Origin: Planctomycetota bacterium
GTDB lineage: Bacteria > Planctomycetota > Phycisphaerae > UBA1845
NCBI GenBank assembly: GCA_022566435.1
Contig: JADFIX010000128.1
Span: 1 to 8,082, forward strand
DNA: 8,082 bases
Reading direction: 5' to 3'
Made by a program: the position numbers and the translations under genes. Position 1 is the stretch's first letter. Every line of letters begins with the position of its first letter. Below, piece after piece: positions 1 to 6,653 of this stretch. The notes under the pieces were generated by a model. That model had not been told where the DNA came from, made no database searches, and was given only the letters and a program-made list of their open reading frames with translations.

Positions 1-1466
1 CCGCGCCACCCATGTCCGGCCGGTCCTTTCTGAAGTCCGGCAGCCATCAGGGCTACCGCGGTGATGATAATGGTCGTCACGGTCATGCCGGAGATCGGCG
101 TGACGGAAATCGTCGCAATCGCCCAAGCGGACACGGTAATAAAGATGAACGAAACCGTGAGAGCGAGTAGCACGGATACCAAGGTAAGAAACGTCGCGTT
201 TTCCATGGAGCCGAGTACGAATGTGCGGAAGTAAATCGCCATCGCGATGGTGGTCACGATACCGATCAGACCCATTATCGGGTAACTGATATCCTCATCG
301 GTTCGATTGACTTCGATCGGTCCTTCGTGCTTGCGGAACAGACTGCCCAACGCCTCGCGTAGGGCGGTCACGATGACGTTCCCCATCTTCAGGATGGAGA
401 GAATCCCGGCGGCGAAGATGCAACCGATACCGATGTTTTTTGGGATATTGTTGAAGATCGCCCCTGCGGTGGTGTCTTTAATAACCGGGTTGATCGCCTG
501 GAGGGCCTCCAGCCCCAGCGGTGCGAGCAACGGAACAAGCACGAAGAACGAGAGGAAAGAGCCCGCCATGATGATCGAGGCGTAGCGCACGCCGATGATG
601 AACCCCAACCCGAGAAACTCGGCACCGGTTCCCATGGAGAAGATGGCCTTGATCTTCTCGGTCATGTTCGTCCAAAACTCGCCGGTAAACGCCAGCGTGG
701 TAATGGACTGCTTGGCGACTTCGGCAACCTCTCCACCGGTTTGTGCTGCGGCGTCCGCAGCGGCCTGCGCCTTTCCCTTCCAGGAAACGTGCATTTCCCC
801 GGTCGTGAATTCTTCCGAAAAGAGTCGAAGTGCCTGGGTAATGATCGTGTAAATCGACGCGATGATAAACGAATAGATCAGAATGAAGGCGTTCTTGCCG
901 CCCGTCTGCCCGGTGACCAGGATCTCGTTCGTTGCCGTCGCTTCAGGAAACGGCAGCTTGCCGTGCATTTCCTTCACGAAATAGCGGCGGAAGGGAACGA
1001 GAAAGATGACGCCGAAAATGGCACCAAAAAAGGGAATGAGAAAAATGTGCAGAAAAACCTGTGTATCGCTCAGGTCGAGTTTCTCGTTGATCTTGAGCAA
1101 ATAGATCGCCGGCATGGTGAATACGCAACCGCCGGCCACCATCCCCGACGTCGTACTGATGGCCAGGATGTTGATGTTCTCGATAATCGAGCTTCGACGA
1201 CCGACGGCTTTCAGCAGGAATCCGGATAGACCGACTGCGAGGATCGAGATCGGGATCGCCGTTTCAATGCCCTGCCCGACTTTTAGGGCCAAGTATGTCG
1301 CGGCCACGGCGAACAGGATGTTCATGGCGATGCCGAAGACGATCGACCGCACGGTAATTTCCGGGGCGGTGACGTTCGGCGGAACCATGGGGACGTATTC
1401 TTCGCCCGGCCTTAGTTCGCGATAAGCGTTTTCCGGTAGCTTGGTCTGAATTTGCGGATCAGCCAT
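1..1466 (-). CDS. OPT-family oligopeptide transporter, C-terminus cut off by window edge
   Basis: Inner-membrane carrier of the OPT superfamily, whose bacterial members take up oligopeptides or related metal-chelating compounds; the exact substrate cannot be read here. The first 488 residues are present and open to the window edge. Residues 24-37 (YVPMVPP...APE) followed by a helix ending in YLALKVGQGIETAIP are the typical OPT N-terminus. The family-like stretch LPFPEATATNEIL lies at 171-183, and SVTPISGMT at 454-462 resembles the conserved late helix. About ten hydrophobic segments are visible (roughly 41-62, 70-88, 103-122, 139-158, 193-211, 283-320, 345-361, 394-415, 423-444, 447-475). A hydrophilic, alanine-rich loop at 221-270 separates two of them. 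The start ATG is preceded by GAGGA with a 7-base gap (1474-1478). It lies 235 bp downstream of the POT-like gene on the same strand. Family assignment is secure; substrate is inferred. Confidence 0.9.
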   Translation of the reverse strand, partial: MADPQIQTKLPENAYRELRPGEEYVPMVPPNVTAPEITVRSIVFGIAMNILFAVAATYLALKVGQGIETAIPISILAVGLSGFLLKAVGRRSSIIENINILAISTTSGMVAGGCVFTMPAIYLLKINEKLDLSDTQVFLHIFLIPFFGAIFGVIFLVPFRRYFVKEMHGKLPFPEATATNEILVTGQTGGKNAFILIYSFIIASIYTIITQALRLFSEEFTTGEMHVSWKGKAQAAADAAAQTGGEVAEVAKQSITTLAFTGEFWTNMTEKIKAIFSMGTGAEFLGLGFIIGVRYASIIMAGSFLSFFVLVPLLAPLGLEALQAINPVIKDTTAGAIFNNIPKNIGIGCIFAAGILSILKMGNVIVTALREALGSLFRKHEGPIEVNRTDEDISYPIMGLIGIVTTIAMAIYFRTFVLGSMENATFLTLVSVLLALTVSFIFITVSAWAIATISVTPISGMTVTTIIITAVALMAAGLQKGPAGHGWR

Positions 1467-1492
1467 TCGTGTTTCCTCTTATCCTCTGACTT

Positions 1493-1508
1493 CGTGACAC
1501 CCGTCACG
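1493..1508. promoter_or_regulatory. Short inverted repeat in the OPT leader
   Basis: A perfect 6-bp inverted repeat, CGTGAC / GTCACG with a 4-base loop, lies 27-42 bases upstream of the OPT start codon. It could be an operator half-site pair or a small leader hairpin just ahead of the ribosome binding site. The 235-bp gap it belongs to (1467-1701) holds no convincing sigma-70 promoter and no clear hairpin-plus-T-run terminator. A repeat this short can arise by chance in GC-rich DNA. Confidence 0.25.
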
Positions 1509-1701
1509 GTCTCGCGCCGAAGACCGACACACGGCTTTTAGGCCGCGTAGCCTATCGCACGGATAGAAATCGGGAAAGAGGCGGCTTTCGCCGGGGGCCG
1601 AGACGGAGATTGGGGCGCGGACGCCGAACGAGACTACGCTGATAAGGCAGCGGTGCCGCAGCTCCGGTGCCCTGTGGGCCTTGCCGACACCTTGCCTAAT
1701 A

Positions 1702-4236
1702 TCAGTCCGCCTTGGTCTTGAAGTCCTTTCCGACCCACGGCTTGGCAATAACGAGCACAATGCTCGAGACCATCGCGATACATGCGAAGATCAGCCACAT
1801 CATCTCGGTGTTCTTGACGCCCTCTGCCGGGCAGAACTTGTCCATCATCCATCCCGAATAGAGCAAAGGGACCAGCATCTTGGTCAGGAACCAGGGAAGC
1901 TGCGCCACGCCCATGTACTGTCCGGTTCGCCCTTCCGGCGCAATTTCGGCAGCATACTGAAGAAATCGCGGCTGCCACATGGCCTCGCCGATCGTCATGA
2001 TCAGCAAGTAACCGAACAACGTCCATGCATAAGGCCCGATCACCAAGAGGAAGGCCGGCAAGGCCATGATGAACGTACCGTAGATCATCATGTTGTAGAC
2101 TCTGGACTTCTGTGTGGTCGCAGCGATGAGTGGTACGGCAACAAAAATAAGAAGCGGGTTTGCATTCGCCGCGATTTCAAAATACTCGCCAATCCAGCCC
2201 TCAAATGAACGCGAAATGTACTGAGGAAGAATGAGCCAGTTGTAGGCAAACAACGTCTGTACGGGAATCAGTGCGAAAATGAAGAAGAAGAACTTGCCGT
2301 CGGCCAGTGGGTGTTCCGCCAACCAGCGTCCCGTCTTCGGAACCGCGCAAAGAACCAGCCACACCACGATGAGAAATGCGCATGAATACAAGCCCCACGG
2401 CGCCTTCGCTTTCCAGTAGACCAGGCCAAGAGTCGCCAACATCAGCAGCCACATGTGCGCCGGGGGCATGCGCGCCACATCCTGCAAGGACGTAGCCGCC
2501 GCCTCTTTCTCCGGAGTCTTCTCGGCGGTCTTGTCCTTCTCCTTGGTCGGCTCGATCTCCGCCGTTTCCGCCTTCGCCCTTGCGATGGCAGCCGCCACCG
2601 TCTTTCTCGACAGGATGACGATCGTAAAGAAAAGGGCCAGCAGGGTTACGCCTGTGTAGACCCAATACACGCCCGGGATGCCGATCCCAAGCCAATTCTT
2701 GTCGCGCAGCATGAAGGCGAAGCTCGGAAGCCACCCGCCGAGATTCATCAATGCATAGAGCATGGCGAAGCCCATCGCCGCCGTCTTGGGTGTGGTGAAT
2801 TGCCGAACAGCCGCATAGGCTGCCGGCTGATACATACCATAGCCGATCACCACGAATAGTATCCCTAGAATTGTCACCAGATGCAGCGATGACCAGAACG
2901 GGCTGACACGCGCCAGGATTGCCGGGCCATCCCTCTTGGCTTGCAGGAAATAGGCTCCGTTGCGAACGTATGAGACGTAGACGTCGCTCAGCATGACGTT
3001 GACCGAACCGTCGTCCATGTCGCGAAGCTGAGCAATACTTACTGTATTGGCCGACGCCATGCCGTCGGGTGGAGACGGAATCGACCAACGCTTCGTGGCT
3101 CGTTGCATCTCTTCGTGGTCGCCCACAGAACGCACACAGCTGTCAGCCTTCCGCCCCGCCTCACCATCCACGGGATTCGCCTGTAATAGCTCCAGAACAC
3201 TTGCCGTCCATCGTTCGGGATCGGCCGATCGCACGAGTTCGAGAACCCGGCCCTCCAACGCCTCTCGATCATTCGAACGGAGGATTTCAGAGGCTCGCTG
3301 GGCTGCTATTTCAGGGTCGCCCGATTTGAGGCGATCGATGCCTTCGAGGATTTTGGCGTCGCTAGTACCCACGCAACGCGGGGAATCAACGTCACCAAAT
3401 TGTTCAGACCAATGACACCGAATGTAGTATTCGTACTCGTCTTCGCCTTCGTCGGATTCGTCGTCGTCGGTTTCGCCTTTTGATTCTTTCTTTCGGGCAG
3501 TGACATAAGCGTTCTTCAGCGAGATGACGGCGCCCGCACAAACACATTGGTCTTTCGCCGAGCGGGCAAGCAGGCGAGCGGTGATCGGGCTGCTTCCGTA
3601 TTGCACCTGCCAGGAACTGTCCTTACCCACCACGACGGTAGCCTTGCTCAGTTTGACAAGCCTGGACTCGATATCTTTGCTCGGGGCGATTCCCTCGCCG
3701 GCAGCGAGGTCGATTGCCAACTGGCTGCCAGCGTCGGCGCCGCCCTCGTCGTTGGCGACAACCGTAGCCTCCGTAATGGTCTTGTTCCCGTCCTCAGTGT
3801 CGATCGCAGTCACATGCAGGGTGACCTTGTCGCCGGCGAAAACGCCGGGACGAACCGGGTCCAGCCCAAATACATTCGGCGCCCCGGAAATGACGACGCG
3901 CCCGACCAGCATGAACACGAAGGCCGCGATCAGCGCAAATCGAATGCCGCGCTTGTCGGCAACTGAGCCGAGGAAGAACATCGCAATGGTGATACCGGCC
4001 GTAAGCACCATGACACTGTTATGCGAATACTCATCGGAGTGATCGACGCCCTGGAAGATGAAATCGGAGAAGTGAATCGCCAGATAGCCCAACATGCCGA
4101 AGTAGACCATGCCTTCGAGGACGTAGGCCAAATTCACGCCCCACAAGGCGCGGGGCGCACGCGCCAAGTCGATGAACGGCTGAACGATTTCCCCTATGGG
4201 GCTCTTTTGCTCGGGCGGTGTCTGATCTTCACTCAT
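1702..4236 (-). CDS. POT/PTR2-like MFS peptide transporter with a large periplasmic insertion
   Basis: Predicted proton-coupled di/tripeptide carrier of the inner membrane, 844 residues against roughly 450-600 for usual POT proteins. TM1 is about 35-57, TM2 74-93, then the MFS motif A (GSVADKRGIRF, 90-100) and TM3 99-117. A soluble segment follows at 118-445. TM4 (449-468) carries GYGMYQP, like the POT G-x-G-x-x-K-P stretch, and TM5 (485-508) carries YALMNLGG, like the PTR signature (FYxxINxG). After TM6 (522-543) comes a charged cytoplasmic loop rich in Lys and Glu (545-590). Eight more hydrophobic segments give 14, the POT number. The insertion falls in the TM3-TM4 loop, which faces the periplasm. 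It holds beta-rich parts (about 130-245, 398-440), an acidic run (255-269), a helical part (292-355) and five cysteines. Of the ExxERFxYY motif only E41 and Y45 remain. Start chosen at the GAGGA-preceded ATG; an in-frame ATG at 4353 has no family-like sequence. Substrate is inferred. Confidence 0.82.
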   Translation of the reverse strand: MSEDQTPPEQKSPIGEIVQPFIDLARAPRALWGVNLAYVLEGMVYFGMLGYLAIHFSDFIFQGVDHSDEYSHNSVMVLTAGITIAMFFLGSVADKRGIRFALIAAFVFMLVGRVVISGAPNVFGLDPVRPGVFAGDKVTLHVTAIDTEDGNKTITEATVVANDEGGADAGSQLAIDLAAGEGIAPSKDIESRLVKLSKATVVVGKDSSWQVQYGSSPITARLLARSAKDQCVCAGAVISLKNAYVTARKKESKGETDDDESDEGEDEYEYYIRCHWSEQFGDVDSPRCVGTSDAKILEGIDRLKSGDPEIAAQRASEILRSNDREALEGRVLELVRSADPERWTASVLELLQANPVDGEAGRKADSCVRSVGDHEEMQRATKRWSIPSPPDGMASANTVSIAQLRDMDDGSVNVMLSDVYVSYVRNGAYFLQAKRDGPAILARVSPFWSSLHLVTILGILFVVIGYGMYQPAAYAAVRQFTTPKTAAMGFAMLYALMNLGGWLPSFAFMLRDKNWLGIGIPGVYWVYTGVTLLALFFTIVILSRKTVAAAIARAKAETAEIEPTKEKDKTAEKTPEKEAAATSLQDVARMPPAHMWLLMLATLGLVYWKAKAPWGLYSCAFLIVVWLVLCAVPKTGRWLAEHPLADGKFFFFIFALIPVQTLFAYNWLILPQYISRSFEGWIGEYFEIAANANPLLIFVAVPLIAATTQKSRVYNMMIYGTFIMALPAFLLVIGPYAWTLFGYLLIMTIGEAMWQPRFLQYAAEIAPEGRTGQYMGVAQLPWFLTKMLVPLLYSGWMMDKFCPAEGVKNTEMMWLIFACIAMVSSIVLVIAKPWVGKDFKTKAD
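2902..3885 (-). other. Inserted ectodomain within the POT-like transporter (residues 118-445)
   Basis: This region is in frame with the transporter and free of stops, so it is part of the protein rather than an inserted gene. It contains beta-strand-like alternation (for example VTLHVTAID at 138-146 and SVNVMLSDVYVSYV at 411-424), which could be an OB-like or similar small beta fold, though I cannot name a family. Cysteines lie at 231, 233, 274, 288 and 367, enough for disulfides if exported. Helical, charge-patterned sequence runs from about 292 to 355. By MFS topology, with motif A on the cytoplasmic side, the segment should lie in the periplasm. Function unknown. Confidence 0.7.
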
Positions 4237-4242
4237 TCGGCA

Positions 4243-4247
4243 TCCTC
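4243..4247 (-). promoter_or_regulatory. Ribosome binding site fixing the POT-like gene start
   Basis: GAGGA lies 6 bases ahead of the ATG at 4236. It favours this start over the in-frame ATG 39 codons upstream, whose extra residues are Arg- and Pro-rich, hold no transmembrane or family-like sequence, and would run into the pepT intergenic gap. Confidence 0.7.
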
Positions 4248-4392
4248 GCTTGCCTGCGACACTACGAATTGGCAACTCGGACCGGACTAAGTCATGAACT
4301 CGAAATCGGGGTAACACGGCCGCCGCAGGGGGCATCCGATACGCTCGAATCAAACGCGCGGACCACGCGACGGTATTCGCGCTTAACGTTGG

Positions 4393-5625
4393 CTACTTCT
4401 TTTCCTTGCCCCACAGCTTCGCCAGTTCGACCAGAACCTTGACCGCGTTTTCCATCTGGTCGAGGCAGGCGAATTCCAGCGGCGAATGGAAGTTGTGCAT
4501 GCCGACCGACAGGTTCGGTGTCGGCAGCCCCATCTCGCTCAAACGCGAACCGTCCGTGCCGCCGCGGATCGACTGAAACTTGGGCTCCATGCCCGCGTTC
4601 TGGATGGCCTTTCCTGCCAGCTTGACCGCGCGTGGTTCTTTCGCCAAGTATTCGAACATGTTGCGGTATTGCTTCTGCACCTTCACATCCACTTTGGCAC
4701 CGGGAAACTCCGCCATAATCGTGGCGGCCACATTTCTCAGAATCTTGGCTTCGTCCTTCAGGTCGGCCGTCACGAAGCTGCGCAGCAGGATGCGAATCTT
4801 CACCTCCGGCACGCCGCCCTCGATGATGTACGGGTGCAAAAACCCGTCCCGACCCGACTCCTTTTCCGGCGACAACCGCTGCCACGGCATGCGCGAAAGG
4901 AACTGTCCGGCCAGACGAATGGCGTTGATCATTACGTCCTTGCCGTAACCGGGATGGATGTTCTTGCCGGTGATGGTGACAGTCGCCAGATCGGCGGAGA
5001 ACGTCTCGTTCTCCAGGCCGCCCTCGCCCTCCCCGTCGCAGGTATATGCAACTTGGGCGTCGATATTCTTGAGGTCCAGCTTTTCGCATCCGTGTCCGAT
5101 CTCTTCGTCACAGGTGAAGAGCACGCGAATCGGACCGTGCTTGATTCGACGGTTGGACATCAGTTCGTTGGTGGCGGTCATGATGACCGCGATACCGGCC
5201 TTGTCGTCGGCGCCGAGAAGCGTCGTGCCGTCGGTGGTGATCAGCGTCTTGCCTTTGAGATCGGCCATGCCCGGCGTTTCGTCGACGCGAATCACGCGCG
5301 ACTTGTCGCCCGGAAGAACGATATCCTTGCCGTTGTAGTTTTTCACGATCTGCGGCTTGAGGTGGGTGGCGGTAAACTCCGGCGAGGTATCCATGTGCGA
5401 ACACCAGGCGATGGTGGGCGCGCCATTGACGGTGCCGGGGATCGTTCCCATGACAATGCCCCACTTGTCAACCGAAATGTCGGATAAACCCAGGTCCTGT
5501 AGCTCTTTTTTCAGAATCTTACCGAGATCGAACTGACCGTCGGAGCTGGGGTACTTTCCGGCCTCCTCGACGGCACGGGTGTCGACTTTTACGTATCGCA
5601 AGAAGCGATCCAACAACGAACTCAT
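4393..5625 (-). CDS. pepT: Peptidase T (tripeptide aminopeptidase)
   Basis: Cytoplasmic zinc-dependent exopeptidase of the M20 family that removes the N-terminal residue from tripeptides. At 410 residues it matches the usual PepT length. The two-metal site is complete: H77 and D79 in SHMD, the bridging D140 in GADD, the acidic pair E174-E175 in CDEEIG (catalytic base and metal ligand), D197 in CDGEGEG, and H380 in NFHS. The PepT hallmarks FLRYVKVDT (8-16), TTLLGADDKAG (134-144) and IRGGTDGSRLSEMG (353-366) are present, with the dimerisation domain at about 208-320. It sits upstream of the POT-like and OPT genes on the same strand, so imported peptides would have a dedicated peptidase. The start at 5625 fits the family N-terminus; an open extension back to 5934 is Arg/Pro/Gly-rich and unlike PepT. 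No truncation or missing residue is visible. Confidence 0.96.
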   Translation of the reverse strand: MSSLLDRFLRYVKVDTRAVEEAGKYPSSDGQFDLGKILKKELQDLGLSDISVDKWGIVMGTIPGTVNGAPTIAWCSHMDTSPEFTATHLKPQIVKNYNGKDIVLPGDKSRVIRVDETPGMADLKGKTLITTDGTTLLGADDKAGIAVIMTATNELMSNRRIKHGPIRVLFTCDEEIGHGCEKLDLKNIDAQVAYTCDGEGEGGLENETFSADLATVTITGKNIHPGYGKDVMINAIRLAGQFLSRMPWQRLSPEKESGRDGFLHPYIIEGGVPEVKIRILLRSFVTADLKDEAKILRNVAATIMAEFPGAKVDVKVQKQYRNMFEYLAKEPRAVKLAGKAIQNAGMEPKFQSIRGGTDGSRLSEMGLPTPNLSVGMHNFHSPLEFACLDQMENAVKVLVELAKLWGKEKK

Positions 5626-5630
5626 GATGT

Positions 5631-5636
5631 CTCTCC
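5631..5636 (-). promoter_or_regulatory. Ribosome binding site fixing the pepT start
   Basis: GGAGAG is placed 5 bases before the ATG at 5625. Together with the family N-terminus (MSSLLDRFLRY) it rules out the in-frame ATG 103 codons upstream. Confidence 0.75.
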
Positions 5637-5737
5637 ATCTTGTAGCATTCCGAGGGCCACCCGCCGCATGGTGCGTGCCGCTCGTTCGCGCCGTAATGCA
5701 TTCCGCAGGGCACCGTGCGCCGGGGGTGAAAAGGCAT

Positions 5738-5766
5738 GTTGTACGCGCTGAGGGACCCGCTGGCAA
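5738..5766 (-). promoter_or_regulatory. Candidate sigma-70-type promoter for pepT
   Basis: Read on the minus strand, TTGCCA (5766-5761; 5 of 6 matches to TTGACA) is separated by exactly 17 bases from TACAAC (5743-5738; 4 of 6 matches to TATAAT). Transcription would begin near 5730 and leave a leader of about 105 bases before pepT. If the downstream genes lack promoters of their own, it could drive pepT, the POT-like gene and the OPT gene. Planctomycete promoters often deviate from the E. coli consensus, so this is a prediction from sequence alone. Confidence 0.45.
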
Positions 5767-5999
5767 ATGCGCCGTACCAAAACGACCGTTCACGGTCCGC
5801 GACAGCTTAGGGGGCTTTAACGCCACCCCGAGATGCAGCCTGAAAGCTACACGACAGTAGCCGTTCAGCCTTGGATGCCTATCGCCAGGTCCGTCATGGC
5901 CCTGACGGTTCGCCATCCTCAGCGAGCCCGACATGCCGTGCGAGTCGTCCCTTGTGGCTGCCGTTCTCGGACGCTACGTTAATACTGCCGCCTCAGTTC

Positions 6000-6016
6000 C
6001 TCGACAACCGGTCGAG
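6000..6016. repeat. 6-bp inverted repeat upstream of the tricorn relic
   Basis: CTCGAC and GTCGAG flank the 5-base loop AACCG, 36 bases before the GTG start of the tricorn relic. It could be an operator or a leader hairpin downstream of the weak promoter at 5952-5980. No T-run follows, so it does not look like an intrinsic terminator. Confidence 0.25.
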
Positions 6017-6051
6017 CGGCGGAATCAGCCCTACAGGGAAAGGAATCGAGC

Positions 6052-6583
6052 GTGATTCAGAGAATCTTACGACAGGTGGCGATCGTCTTCGCCGTCATAG
6101 CAACAGGGTGTGCGGCGCAGGCACAAAGCCGCATGATGCGCTACGCCGACGTGCACGAAAACAAAGTGGTCTTCACCTACGAGGGCGATTTGTGGCTGGG
6201 CTCAACGGACGGAGGGCTCGCCCGGTGAATGGTTCGCCGAGGCGATCAAGACCCGCAAGCTCGCCCCGATCATCGGCATGCGCACCTGGGGCGGACTGGT
6301 CGGCATTAGCGGCAATCCGCAATTGATCGACGGCGGCAGAATCACCGCGCCGACATTTGCGTTCTACGAACTCGACGGCACGTGGGGCGTTGAAGGCCAC
6401 GGCGTGGACCCGGACATCGAGGTCATCGACGACCCTGCGCTGATGACGGACGGCGGCGACCCGCAACTGGATGCCGCCATCGCGCACATGCTCGACGAAC
6501 TCAAGCGCAACCCATACGAGAAGCCCGCCCGACCCGCGTACCCCGACCGCAGCGGCATGGGCGTCAGCGAGGAAGACAAGTAG
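6052..6583 (+). pseudogene. Tricorn protease homologue with a large internal deletion and frameshift
   Basis: Tricorn is a large (about 1,050-1,100 residue) serine protease that trims oligopeptides; bacterial homologues are often exported. Only its two ends remain. The 5' part starts at GTG 6052 behind AAAGGA and encodes 58 residues. It has a signal peptide (hydrophobic core about 9-18, ATGC as a poor lipobox, AQA as a possible cleavage site), then [30 protein letters not shown], here split over 29-58, the typical start of the first propeller domain. It stops at TGA 6226. A different frame then gives [40 protein letters not shown] and VEGHGVDPDIEV, ending at TAG 6581: the typical C-terminus. 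Both propellers, the PDZ, the catalytic His and, at the junction, the serine region are missing; the Glu in VEGHG may correspond to the last catalytic residue. About 900 residues are lost. Real deletion or assembly collapse are both possible. Confidence 0.85.
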
Positions 6584-6585
6584 TC

Positions 6586-6608
6586 GATTGCGGAATTCGG
6601 ATTGCGGA
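6586..6608. repeat. Short tandem repeat in the gap between convergent genes
   Basis: GATTGCGGA occurs at 6586-6594 and again at 6600-6608, a 14-base period, directly after the tricorn relic stop codon. The rest of the 70-bp gap (to 6653) includes AGAGACGCGACCGTAAGGAAG. Both motifs resemble dispersed intergenic sequences I recall from planctomycete genomes, but that is memory rather than a search result. Confidence 0.4.
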
Positions 6609-6653
6609 TTGATGAATCAGAGACGCGACCGTAAGGAAGCGGTTCATCCGCGC

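Larger units (their letters stand above)
5626..6051. other. Divergent intergenic region between pepT and the tricorn relic
   Basis: This 426-bp stretch holds no coding sequence I can support: its open frames have biased, repetitive composition and no start with a ribosome binding site. It contains the pepT promoter candidate, an inverted repeat CCGTCA/TGACGG at 5891-5908 with a 6-base loop, and CTCGAC/GTCGAG at 6000-6016 with a 5-base loop. For the plus-strand gene the only promoter-like pair is weak: TTGTGG at 5952-5957 and TACGTT at 5975-5980, 17 bases apart. Confidence 0.6.

Noticed and set aside
2902..3885. The transporter insertion as a separate inserted gene or mobile element
   Set aside because: The frame is continuous with the transporter on both sides, with no terminal repeats, no target-site duplication that I can see and no transposase.
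4300..4392. Possible terminator after pepT (CGCG-TGGTC-CGCG followed by CGTTT on the minus strand)
   Set aside because: The stem is only 4 bp and the T-run only three bases, too weak to call; read-through into the POT-like gene is equally possible.
4486..5487. Long open frame (333 codons) on the plus strand opposite pepT
   Set aside because: It is the reverse-strand shadow of pepT, created by GC-rich codon bias; its sequence has no family features.
5626..5934. In-frame 103-codon N-terminal extension of pepT
   Set aside because: Its composition is Arg/Pro/Gly-rich and unlike any PepT N-terminus. The ATG at 5625 has a good ribosome binding site and starts the conserved family sequence, and the extension would overlap the predicted promoter.
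5871..6326. Open frame across the tricorn 5' remnant in a different phase
   Set aside because: No ribosome binding site and a low-information Arg/Ser/Pro-rich product. It overlaps the recognisable tricorn signal peptide in another frame.
6229..6583. Programmed frameshift restoring one tricorn product
   Set aside because: A frameshift at 6226 could join the two pieces, but the product would still lack about 900 residues, including most of the catalytic site, so a functional recoding site is not credible.
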